The notes: a model not told the origin generated them from the letters alone. A DNA stretch of 9,045 nt from Alphaproteobacteria bacterium (GCA_030639165.1 DAOWDF010000194.1:1-9045); one strand, 5' to 3'; shown: positions 1-5,906, counted from the first letter of the stretch. Numbers and translations are program-made.

Positions 1-209
1 ATTTTGATGACATACTAAAGCGTCGTGAAGCCCAACTTGATGATCGCCTTAAGAGCATGGAACAAAATGCAATTAATTCCATTCAAGCTTATGCCGCAGA
101 TCTAGCAATAAATGCAGCATCAAAAATTATAGTTGATAAGCTTGATAGTAAGACTAATGCTAAATTAGTTAAGCAATCTCTTACAGATGTTGCCGCGCAC
201 ATTAACTAG
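1..209 (+). CDS. atpF: ATP synthase F0 subunit b, C-terminal part (5' end outside window)
   Basis: Only the last 68 codons are present, read from base 3 to the TAG at 207-209. The encoded segment is highly helical and charged (RREAQLDDRLKSMEQNA), then alanine-rich (YAADLAINAASKIIVDKL), and ends with LVKQSLTDVAAHIN. This matches the C-terminal end of the F0 b subunit, the peripheral stalk that binds the delta subunit and holds the F1 head against rotation; the N-terminal membrane helix lies outside the window. Alphaproteobacteria carry two b-type subunits, b and b', with b usually last in the F0 operon. The gene ends here and an unrelated gene follows, which favours b, but b' cannot be excluded from this fragment. 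proA starts 15 bases after the stop, so the two may share a transcript. Confidence 0.82.
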   Translation, partial: FDDILKRREAQLDDRLKSMEQNAINSIQAYAADLAINAASKIIVDKLDSKTNAKLVKQSLTDVAAHIN

Positions 210-224
210 GGAGTATTTAACTCC
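207..224 (+). promoter_or_regulatory. proA ribosome binding site inside a small hairpin
   Basis: The Shine-Dalgarno-like AGGGAG (208-213) overlaps the atpF stop codon and lies 11 bases before the proA ATG. A perfect inverted repeat, GGAGT (210-214), loop ATTTA, ACTCC (220-224), pairs most of this motif with the bases immediately before the start codon. The pairing is seen directly. That it limits proA translation, or couples it to atpF translation, is inference. Confidence 0.5.
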
Positions 225-1487
225 ATGTCACAAACGCCAGAAGAAATTGTATTGTCATTAGCGGCAGCTACAAAACAAGCGTCCGCCATCCTTGCGCAAA
301 CGCCTACGCAAATCATAAATGATTTTCTTCGTGAGCTTGCAACTCAGGTAAGAAATAATTCCGATCTAATTTTATCTGCCAATCATAAAGATGTAAAATC
401 CGCCAAAAAACGAGGCCTTAGCCCTGCGCTGATTGATCGCCTATTATTGACTGATGAACGCATTGAGAGCATGGCAAAAGGTGTCGAGATCGTACGCGGA
501 CTTGATGATCCTTGCGGTAAAACCCTATGGGAGGCAGATCGCCCGAATGGCCTGAAAATACAGCGCATATCGTGCCCTATTGGTGTCCTTGGAATGATCT
601 ACGAATCGCGCCCAAATGTTACAATTGATGCGTCGATATTATGCCTAAAATCTCATAATGCGGTTTTGTTGCGCGGTGGATCGGAAAGTCTGCATAGCTC
701 GCTAGCCTTGCATAAAATAATTCAGGACACTCTGCAAAAATTTAACCTGCCTAAAGCTGCTGTTTCTATGATCCCGATTAGTGACCGTGCCTGCGTTAGC
801 GCTATGCTATCGGCAGATAAATATATTGATGTGATGATACCACGTGGCGGCCATAGCCTTATCGAAAAGGTTATGAACGAGGCGCGCATGCCTGTATTTG
901 GTCACTTAGAAGGGCTATGCCATATCTATGTTCATAAAAGCGCGGACACAAAAATTGCCAAAGATGTTACATTAAATGCAAAAATGCGCCGCACTGGTAT
1001 ATGTGGAGCTATGGAGACTTTGCTGCTGGATAGTGCTCTGGATAATAAAACTGCAGGAGCTATACTGAATAACATAATTGATAGTGGTTGTGACATTGTT
1101 GGTGATGAGCGCATTTGCGCTCTTGATAATCGTATTAGCGCAGCAACTGAGCAAGATTGGACAACAGAATATCTCGATGCAAAATTAAGTGCTCGCTTTG
1201 TTGGTAGCTTAGAAGAGGCTGTAAATTATATTAATGAAAATGGCTCTCACCATACAGATTGTATTATTACGCAAGATGATGCGGCTGCAAAATATTTTCA
1301 GCATAATGTAGATAGCGGAATTGTAATGCATAATGCCTCTACACAGTTTGCGGATGGTGGAGAGTTTGGTATGGGCGCGGAGATTGGAATTGCTACTGGT
1401 AAGATGCATGCCAGAGGGCCAGTTGGTCTGGAGCAGCTTTGTAGCTATAAATATCTGGTGAATGGTAATGGACAGGTTCGGGGTTGA
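225..1487 (+). CDS. proA: Gamma-glutamyl phosphate reductase (glutamate-5-semialdehyde dehydrogenase)
   Basis: This cytoplasmic enzyme reduces gamma-glutamyl phosphate to glutamate-5-semialdehyde with NADPH, the second step of proline synthesis from glutamate. The 420-residue length is normal for ProA. Visible family signatures are PIGVLGMIYESRPNVT (E127-S-R-P-N), the PRGG segment at 206-209, and the catalytic cysteine Cys260 in the context RRTGICGAMETLL. The C-terminal part contains the conserved run ending FGMGAEIGIATGKMHARGP. The ATG at 225 is the first in-frame start after the atpF stop and has an AGGGAG motif upstream. proB, which makes the substrate and commonly precedes proA, is not immediately upstream; an F0 ATP synthase gene occupies that place. 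nadD follows with a 1-base gap or a short overlap, depending on which nadD start is used. Confidence 0.97.
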   Translation: MSQTPEEIVLSLAAATKQASAILAQTPTQIINDFLRELATQVRNNSDLILSANHKDVKSAKKRGLSPALIDRLLLTDERIESMAKGVEIVRGLDDPCGKTLWEADRPNGLKIQRISCPIGVLGMIYESRPNVTIDASILCLKSHNAVLLRGGSESLHSSLALHKIIQDTLQKFNLPKAAVSMIPISDRACVSAMLSADKYIDVMIPRGGHSLIEKVMNEARMPVFGHLEGLCHIYVHKSADTKIAKDVTLNAKMRRTGICGAMETLLLDSALDNKTAGAILNNIIDSGCDIVGDERICALDNRISAATEQDWTTEYLDAKLSARFVGSLEEAVNYINENGSHHTDCIITQDDAAAKYFQHNVDSGIVMHNASTQFADGGEFGMGAEIGIATGKMHARGPVGLEQLCSYKYLVNGNGQVRG

Positions 1488-1488
1488 G

Positions 1489-2103
1489 ATGCCAATTTCA
1501 CCTAATGGCCATTGGAAGAATAAACGTGTAGGCATTCTCGGAGGATCGTTTAATCCCGCGCATGAAGGACATGTTCATATATCTCAAATCGCACTAGAAG
1601 CTTTAGGGCTGGATACTGTTTGGTGGATGGTTACTCCGCAAAACCCGCTAAAATCAGAGCATGACTTATTACCAATGGCGCAGCGAATAAAGTTAGCAGA
1701 GCAAATTACATCTGACCAACCCAATATATTTGTAACGGATATAGAAGATAAGCTTAACAGTAAATATAGCTACGACAGCATAATAGGTCTTAAAAAATTA
1801 TATCCTGAGACAGAATTTGTTTGGATTGCTGGCATGGATTGTGCGCAAAATTTTCACTTGTGGAATAAGTGGCAGGATATATTAAACGAGATTCCTATTT
1901 TATATATTAACAGATATGCAGGCACTAATTTTAAGGAAATTGAGCAGTTACCAGTCATGAAACTACCTACTCAGAAAAATATAATGCTTGATAATAGCAA
2001 TTTTGAGCACCCCCCTGCCCTCGATTCTAACCTTACATATTGGCTTTTGGACAATGAAATCGCAAATATTTCCTCTACAGAAATCAGGAAAATAAGCGTC
2101 TAA
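1489..2103 (+). CDS. nadD: Nicotinate-nucleotide adenylyltransferase
   Basis: NadD transfers AMP from ATP to nicotinate mononucleotide, giving deamido-NAD, in the cytoplasm. With the start used here the protein has 204 residues. The nucleotidyltransferase signature GILGGSFNPAHEGH lies at residues 15-28 and includes the HxGH motif (H25, H28). WIAGMD corresponds to the conserved WIxGxD region. The ISSTEIR motif, typical of the family, sits at residues 194-200 close to the C-terminus. Alternative in-frame ATG codons at 1462 and 1468 would overlap the end of proA and add 9 or 7 residues. I prefer 1489, one base after the proA stop, because NadD proteins usually begin close to the GGSFNP motif. 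No start has a strong ribosome binding site, so translational coupling to proA is likely. Confidence 0.95.
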   Translation: MPISPNGHWKNKRVGILGGSFNPAHEGHVHISQIALEALGLDTVWWMVTPQNPLKSEHDLLPMAQRIKLAEQITSDQPNIFVTDIEDKLNSKYSYDSIIGLKKLYPETEFVWIAGMDCAQNFHLWNKWQDILNEIPILYINRYAGTNFKEIEQLPVMKLPTQKNIMLDNSNFEHPPALDSNLTYWLLDNEIANISSTEIRKISV

Positions 2104-2116
2104 TATCAAGTTGATA
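2104..2116. repeat. Perfect 13-base palindrome after nadD
   Basis: TATCAA-G-TTGATA begins on the base after the nadD stop codon. As RNA it forms only a 5 bp AU-rich hairpin with a 3-base loop and no T-tract, so it is a poor terminator. As DNA it has the symmetry of a regulator half-site pair. It lies about 35 bases upstream of the promoter at 2151-2179. No function can be assigned. Confidence 0.3.
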
Positions 2117-2150
2117 CACCATCACAGTATAGTTAACTTATAAAATATCT

Positions 2151-2179
2151 TTGCCAAACCCACTGAATCCGCATATAAT
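2151..2179 (+). promoter_or_regulatory. Sigma-70-type promoter for a candidate small RNA
   Basis: The -35 hexamer TTGCCA (2151-2156) and the -10 hexamer TATAAT (2174-2179) are separated by exactly 17 bases. The -10 is the perfect consensus and the -35 matches at five of six positions. Transcription is predicted to begin near 2186. This is the best promoter match I see in the window, and it lies between nadD and rsfS. Confidence 0.7.
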
Positions 2180-2185
2180 TAAGGT

Positions 2186-2333
2186 ATGAGGTTAAATACC
2201 AACAAACTTCTAGTAGAAAGAGATAGGTGAGCGCTTGGTTATAGGCAATTATCGTAATATTCTTTTTTGTATTTTAAACACTCCGTTTGCGCGGAATATG
2301 AGTAGCTGAGCCTATTGCGGGTTCAGTTTTTTT
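2186..2333 (+). ncRNA. Candidate small RNA of about 148 nt, family unknown
   Basis: The segment runs from the start point predicted by the promoter at 2151-2179 to the end of the T-tract of the terminator at 2304-2333. It contains no convincing gene. Possible structure read by eye: an outer pairing ACCAA (2198-2202) with TTGGT (2235-2239) enclosing the hairpin CTTCT-AGT-AGAAAG (2207-2220); a U-rich, probably single-stranded middle (about 2257-2276); a small hairpin TCCG/CGGA near 2283-2294; then the terminator stem. A U-rich linker plus a terminator poly-U tail is the general layout of Hfq-bound small RNAs. I do not see the GGAAGCAGCC-type motif of SRP RNA, nor the long closing stem expected of 6S RNA. 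A long untranslated leader ending in an attenuator for rsfS is the main alternative. A 14-codon reading frame (2186-2230, ATG to TGA) begins exactly at the predicted start point and may be chance. Confidence 0.5.
2304..2333 (+). terminator. Intrinsic terminator
   Basis: CTGAGCC (2306-2312) pairs with GGTTCAG (2320-2326), with one G-U pair and a 7-base loop. A further A-U and G-U pair can form outside using 2304-2305 and the first Ts. Seven Ts follow directly (2327-2333). This is a textbook Rho-independent terminator on the plus strand. It ends the candidate small RNA, or attenuates read-through into rsfS. Confidence 0.8.
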
Positions 2334-2356
2334 ATGTTAAGAGTTGACCTATTATA

Positions 2357-2374
2357 TAAGGAGAGAACATCATT
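2357..2374 (+). promoter_or_regulatory. Strong Shine-Dalgarno pointing to a non-ATG start for rsfS
   Basis: TAAGGAG (2357-2363) is the strongest ribosome binding site in the window. At ideal distance downstream lie only ATC (2369) and ATT (2372), both in frame with rsfS with no stop between them and the body of the gene. No ATG, GTG or TTG occurs in that frame before GTG 2408, which is 44 bases from the motif. This suggests translation begins at ATT 2372 (8-base spacing) or ATC 2369 (5-base spacing). Confidence 0.5.
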
Positions 2375-2407
2375 AGCACTTATAAGAACGAACAGCAGCT
2401 TAGTCCT

Positions 2408-2758
2408 GTGGAAATGAAGGACCTTATCATGGATTCACTTGATGGTGATAAGGCCGAGGAAATTGTATGTATTGATCTATCAGATAAGACAGCTCTGAGT
2501 GATTATATGATCATTGCTTCGGGTACATCGTCTCGCCATGTAAATGCTCTTGCCAATAAACTTAAGGAGCGCTTGCACAAGCTCAATGTTAAAGACATTA
2601 GGCTTGAAGGGTTATCGCAAAGTGATTGGGTTGTTATGGATGCAGGTGATGTCATTGTGCATTTATTCCGTCCTGAAGTACGTGAATTTTACTCTATAGA
2701 AAAAATGTGGAGTACTCCGCATCAATTTGATGTTGTTACTGATCAAATTCAGGCGTAA
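2408..2758 (+). CDS. rsfS: Ribosome silencing factor RsfS
   Basis: RsfS (Iojap/DUF143 family) binds protein L14 of the large ribosomal subunit and blocks joining with the small subunit, lowering translation when nutrients are scarce. The body is typical: DSLDGDKAEEIVCIDL near the N-terminus, then SDYMIIASGTSSRHVNALA, and the conserved C-terminal run WVVMDAGDVIVHLFRPEVR followed by FYSIEKMW. The left boundary given is the first conventional start codon (GTG 2408; ATG 2414 is next), giving 116 residues. Neither has a ribosome binding site. A strong TAAGGAG at 2357-2363 points instead to ATT 2372, which would add 12 residues before the GTG codon (N-terminus M-STYKNEQQLSP). Many alphaproteobacterial RsfS proteins carry such a short tail before the DSLDxDKAE segment. 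The gene follows a terminator and precedes rlmH, its usual partner. Confidence 0.95.
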   Translation: MEMKDLIMDSLDGDKAEEIVCIDLSDKTALSDYMIIASGTSSRHVNALANKLKERLHKLNVKDIRLEGLSQSDWVVMDAGDVIVHLFRPEVREFYSIEKMWSTPHQFDVVTDQIQA

Positions 2759-2764
2759 CATACG

Positions 2765-2797
2765 CTCTTAAACCTAGAAACTTTAAGCAGGTAAGAG
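2765..2797 (+). promoter_or_regulatory. Hairpin covering the rlmH ribosome binding site
   Basis: CTCTTA (2765-2770) pairs perfectly with TAAGAG (2792-2797), and the adjacent CCT (2773-2775) pairs with AGG (2789-2791). This gives a 9 bp stem with a 2-base bulge and a 13-base loop. The 3' arm, AGGTAAGAG, is the only Shine-Dalgarno-like sequence before the rlmH GTG start at 2804. The pairing is seen directly; control of translation is inference. Confidence 0.4.
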
Positions 2798-2803
2798 TAG
2801 TTT

Positions 2804-3262
2804 GTGTTGAACATTGATATTATATCCATCGCACGCGTTAAAAAGGGTGCGTATTACGAACTTATTGAAGATTATAAAAAGCGCATAAATTGGAAGCTCA
2901 AAATTTATGAGCTTGAATCCAAACATAGTGATGCTACGAAATCCCAAAAAGACGAAGAAGACAAAATACTCAAACATTTGAGTAGTGATGCCGTGATTAT
3001 TGCGCTGGATGAGCGCGGTGATGGCTTAAAATCATTAGACTTTGCAAAAACCTTAGAAAATTTTAAAAATAACGGCGAAAAGCATATCCAGTTTATTATT
3101 GGTGGCGCTGATGGCCTAACTCCAACAGTTAGAGATCAGGCCGATGTCCTGCTTAGCTTTGGGCAGCAAACTTGGCCGCATCTACTTGCTAGAGTTATGC
3201 TTTTAGAGCAAGTTTACAGAGCGCAGCAAATACTTGCTGGTCACCCATATCACCGGGAATAA
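2804..3262 (+). CDS. rlmH: 23S rRNA (pseudouridine-1915-N3)-methyltransferase RlmH
   Basis: RlmH is a SPOUT-class enzyme that methylates pseudouridine 1915 in helix 69 of 23S rRNA on assembled 70S ribosomes, using S-adenosylmethionine. The protein has 152 residues, close to the usual size of about 155. Family marks are the beta-strand LDERGDGL (69-75), the cofactor-binding knot segment FIIGGADGL (97-105), and the C-terminal run ILAGHPYHRE that ends essentially all RlmH proteins. The start is GTG 2804, which gives the usual hydrophobic N-terminus MLNIDIISIAR; TTG 2807 is the next codon and a possible alternative. The gene is 45 bases after rsfS and 8 bases before envC, consistent with one transcript. 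An inverted repeat overlaps its ribosome binding site. Confidence 0.97.
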   Translation: MLNIDIISIARVKKGAYYELIEDYKKRINWKLKIYELESKHSDATKSQKDEEDKILKHLSSDAVIIALDERGDGLKSLDFAKTLENFKNNGEKHIQFIIGGADGLTPTVRDQADVLLSFGQQTWPHLLARVMLLEQVYRAQQILAGHPYHRE

Positions 3263-3270
3263 CTGATACT

Positions 3271-4452
3271 ATGCGGCTATTATTCTCACTATGCCTGTTA
3301 TTTACCACTGTATTTATGCCCTTGGATATATATGCAGATAGCCCCCCTATTCCCAAAAATAAGGCAAAAGCACTTAGCTCCTTTAATCAGCGTATAGTCA
3401 GTGAAGAGGATAAAAAAGAGAGCCTGCTTAAAAAGAGTAAATCAATTGAAAATGATATTTCTAATACTAAAAACAAGTTAATCGATATTGCAAAGGCTAT
3501 ACAAAATAATGAGGATAGCCTAAAGGATTTTGAGCAGCGCATAGCAAATCTTGAGCTTAAAAAATCTATTTTAGAGGATCAACTTCATTCTGATCGTGCC
3601 TCAATTTCTAAACTTATTCTTGCCTTGGAGAGAATAAGAAGAACACCGCCCGAAGCAATGCTTGCGCGTCCAGATACACCGTATAAAACCGCGCAGAGCG
3701 CTATGCTTATGGGTAGGATAGTTCCATCTGTAAACAGGCATGCAGAAAAGCTTAATAAAAACCTAGAGACATTGGTCAGTGTTACGAGGGAGCTAGAAAT
3801 TGAGAAGAAGGAGCTTTTGGCAACGTCTAATGACTTAATAGAGCACCATAAAGAAATGATGGGGCTAGTTAATAAAAGGACAAATCTTTACGCAAAAACA
3901 AATAATGATATTAAGGCGCGCGAAGCTTCTATCCAAAGCATATCACTACAGGCAAAAAATCTTGAAGACCTTGTTAGTCGAATCAAACAGGAGAATGATA
4001 AGGAGGAAGCTCTTAGAGCGAAGGCAAATATCAAAAAACGCAAAAAAGCCAAACTAAGAATTAAAGATGATGGAACGACTAGATTGCCAATATCGGGAAT
4101 AATAAGAACTTCTTATAATCAGAAGGATAATTTGGGGGCTAACAGCAAAGGACTTACAATTGAAGGGCGCACTGGAGCACTAGTAGTTGCGCCAATGAGC
4201 GGTAAAATACAATTTACAGGCGCATTTAATCGCTATGGCAATATTGTTATAATTGAGCATGCAAATGGCTATCACAGCCTTGTTGCTGGGATGGATAAAA
4301 TAAATTCTATTGTAGGTGATAGCGTAAAATTAGGTGAACCAATTGGACTATTACCAAATTCTTCTTTAATTCCCCGCCCAACACTATATTATGAACTGAG
4401 GAAAAACGGTAAGCCTGTTAACCCTTCAATAAAATTCCCAGATTTGGGATAG
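3271..4452 (+). CDS. envC: Murein hydrolase activator EnvC (degenerate LytM/M23 domain)
   Basis: A secreted periplasmic protein of 393 residues: signal peptide at about 1-22 (hydrophobic core LLFSLCLLFTTVFM, likely cleavage after the YA pair), a long charged helical region at about 33-265 consistent with coiled coil, and a C-terminal LytM domain at about 272-390. In active M23 peptidases zinc is held by an HxxxD motif and a later HxH. Here the first position reads GLTIEG (294-299) and the last reads LYYELR (372-377), so the metal ligands are absent, as in E. coli EnvC, which has the similar segment LYFEIR. EnvC-type proteins work by activating amidases that split peptidoglycan at the division septum, under FtsEX control, not by cutting it themselves. 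The location just before ctpA is the usual alphaproteobacterial context. A small hairpin ATAGC-ATTC-GCTAT spans its stop codon (4449-4462). Confidence 0.9.
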   Translation: MRLLFSLCLLFTTVFMPLDIYADSPPIPKNKAKALSSFNQRIVSEEDKKESLLKKSKSIENDISNTKNKLIDIAKAIQNNEDSLKDFEQRIANLELKKSILEDQLHSDRASISKLILALERIRRTPPEAMLARPDTPYKTAQSAMLMGRIVPSVNRHAEKLNKNLETLVSVTRELEIEKKELLATSNDLIEHHKEMMGLVNKRTNLYAKTNNDIKAREASIQSISLQAKNLEDLVSRIKQENDKEEALRAKANIKKRKKAKLRIKDDGTTRLPISGIIRTSYNQKDNLGANSKGLTIEGRTGALVVAPMSGKIQFTGAFNRYGNIVIIEHANGYHSLVAGMDKINSIVGDSVKLGEPIGLLPNSSLIPRPTLYYELRKNGKPVNPSIKFPDLG

Positions 4453-4488
4453 CATTCGCTATTAATTTAAAGGAACTATAAATCAGCC

Positions 4489-5868
4489 ATGAAAAATATC
4501 TTCGTTATATCCTTACTTACTGTATCTTTTCTTATGGGTTGCGCCTTAAATAGCCCTAGCTACGCTGCGGAAGATGCTCCTGCGGATCAGCAAGATGGCG
4601 ACTATAGCGAAACTTATCGTCAATTAAGTTTATTTGGTGATGTGTTTGAGCGTGTCCGCGCAGAATATGTTGAAGACATTAGTGATAAGGATCTGATAGA
4701 AAATGCACTTGATGGTATGTTATCACGCCTTGATCCACACTCCAGCTATTTGAATGAAGAGCGATTCAAGGAAATGCGCGTGGAGACTCGTGGCTCTTTT
4801 GGCGGGCTTGGTATTGAGGTTACAATGGAGAGCGGACTTGTTAAGGTTGTATCACCTATCGATGATACGCCAGCATATAGAGCAGGAATGCAGGCTGGTG
4901 ATTATATTGTAAAGATTGATGATGTACCTGTTATGGGGCTATCACTTGGTGAGGCAGTTAAGAAAATGCGCGGTAAAGTTGGCTCTACCATAGACTTGCT
5001 TGTCCGTAGAATTGGCGTGGATGCTCCATTAGAAATAACAATTATACGTGATGTAATTCGTATAAAATCAGTTAAATCTCGTATTGAAGGTAATGCAGGA
5101 TATTTACGTATCACTACATTTTCTCAAACCACAGGCACTGGCCTGAGAAAAGCTATTAGTGAGATAAAAGAGGAGCTAGGAAATAACCTGACTGGTTATG
5201 TACTGGACTTACGTAATAATCCTGGTGGACTTTTATCACAGGCGATAGAGGTTTCAGATACTTTTATTGATAAGGGCGAGATAGTATCACAACGTGGCCG
5301 TCATGAAGATGATACTGAGCGTAATAATGCAACGGCTGGTGATCTTGCCGATGGCCTTCCCATTGTAGTGTTGATTAATGGTGGCTCTGCTTCTGCTTCT
5401 GAAATTGTTGCGGGCGCTCTACAAGATCATAAACGCGCAATTATAATGGGCACTCAAAGCTTTGGTAAAGGCTCGGTTCAAACAGTGATGCCGCTACCAG
5501 GTAATGGTGCAATGCGTATGACTACCGCGCGTTATTACACACCGTCTGGACGATCTATTCAAGGTACAGGGATTGCTCCTGATATTAATGTTGAGCAGGT
5601 AAAAGTAGAAGCCGCCGATAATCAATATCAGAGATTACGTGAGGCTGACCTTCCTGGTGCGCTTAAAAATGACAATAAGAAAGCTGACAAGCCAAAAGAT
5701 AAGAAAAAATCTGCTAATGACAATAATGATAAAGGAGCCGCAGCTAATGGAGATAAAGATGGCGAAGAAAAGCCTGTTGACTACCAGTTAACTAGAGCAT
5801 TAGACCTACTTTCTGGCCTATCTTTATATCATGCGCAAAATAATGCTACTTCCAAGCAGCCACAATAA
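4489..5868 (+). CDS. ctpA: Carboxy-terminal processing protease (S41 family)
   Basis: A periplasmic serine protease of 459 residues that recognises C-terminal tails of its substrates; relatives process or degrade envelope proteins including cell-wall enzymes. Order: export signal (1-27), helical N-terminal segment with LDPHSSYLN (81-89), PDZ domain at about 98-175 (GSFGGLGIEV, then AYRAGMQAGDYIVKID), and the protease core. The catalytic pair is visible: Ser302 in GGSASASEIVAG and Lys327 in SFGKGSVQT, 25 residues apart as in characterised family members. The signal has two readings: a lipobox-like LMGC at 15-18, giving a lipoprotein, or signal peptidase cleavage after SYA/SYAA. A lysine- and asparagine-rich, low-complexity linker (about 392-428) separates the core from a final helix. 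AAAGGAA lies 13 bases before the start. The stop codon sits in the loop of a 9 bp hairpin. Confidence 0.95.
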   Translation: MKNIFVISLLTVSFLMGCALNSPSYAAEDAPADQQDGDYSETYRQLSLFGDVFERVRAEYVEDISDKDLIENALDGMLSRLDPHSSYLNEERFKEMRVETRGSFGGLGIEVTMESGLVKVVSPIDDTPAYRAGMQAGDYIVKIDDVPVMGLSLGEAVKKMRGKVGSTIDLLVRRIGVDAPLEITIIRDVIRIKSVKSRIEGNAGYLRITTFSQTTGTGLRKAISEIKEELGNNLTGYVLDLRNNPGGLLSQAIEVSDTFIDKGEIVSQRGRHEDDTERNNATAGDLADGLPIVVLINGGSASASEIVAGALQDHKRAIIMGTQSFGKGSVQTVMPLPGNGAMRMTTARYYTPSGRSIQGTGIAPDINVEQVKVEAADNQYQRLREADLPGALKNDNKKADKPKDKKKSANDNNDKGAAANGDKDGEEKPVDYQLTRALDLLSGLSLYHAQNNATSKQPQ

Positions 5869-5889
5869 TTGGCTGCTTATATTCTTATT
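5854..5889 (+). terminator. Hairpin spanning the ctpA stop codon, possible weak terminator
   Basis: AAGCAGCCA (5854-5862) and TGGCTGCTT (5870-5878) form a perfect 9 bp stem with a 7-base loop that contains the ctpA stop codon (5866-5868). The following ATATTCTTATT is T-rich but interrupted, so termination would be partial at best. It could instead protect the upstream message from 3' exonucleases and lower expression of the next gene, which starts at 5907. Confidence 0.5.
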
Positions 5890-5906
5890 CAAGGCATAAA
5901 TTTAAA

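Noticed and set aside
383..1154. Several minus-strand frames of 60-61 codons inside proA
   Set aside because: They are shadows of the proA reading frame, with no start signals or recognisable domains.
1209..1535. A minus-strand reading frame of 108 codons across the proA-nadD junction
   Set aside because: It is antisense to conserved parts of ProA and NadD and its composition (Ile, Asn, Arg, Cys) does not resemble a real protein.
2186..2333. 6S RNA, SRP 4.5S RNA or tmRNA in the nadD-rsfS gap
   Set aside because: The length would suit 6S RNA, but the 5' and 3' ends do not form a long closing stem with a central bubble. The SRP GGAAGCAGCC-type loop is absent, and the segment is far too short for tmRNA.
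2344..2386. A promoter for rsfS from TTGACC (2344-2349)
   Set aside because: The only TATAAG-like box (2381) is 31 bases away, and the correctly spaced hexamer (CATCAT at 2368) is poor. A start point there would also remove the strong ribosome binding site from the message.
4449..4463. Terminator at the end of envC (ATAGC-ATTC-GCTAT)
   Set aside because: The stem is only 5 bp, AU-rich and not followed by a T-tract. ctpA follows at 36 bases with its own AAAGGAA, so read-through is expected.
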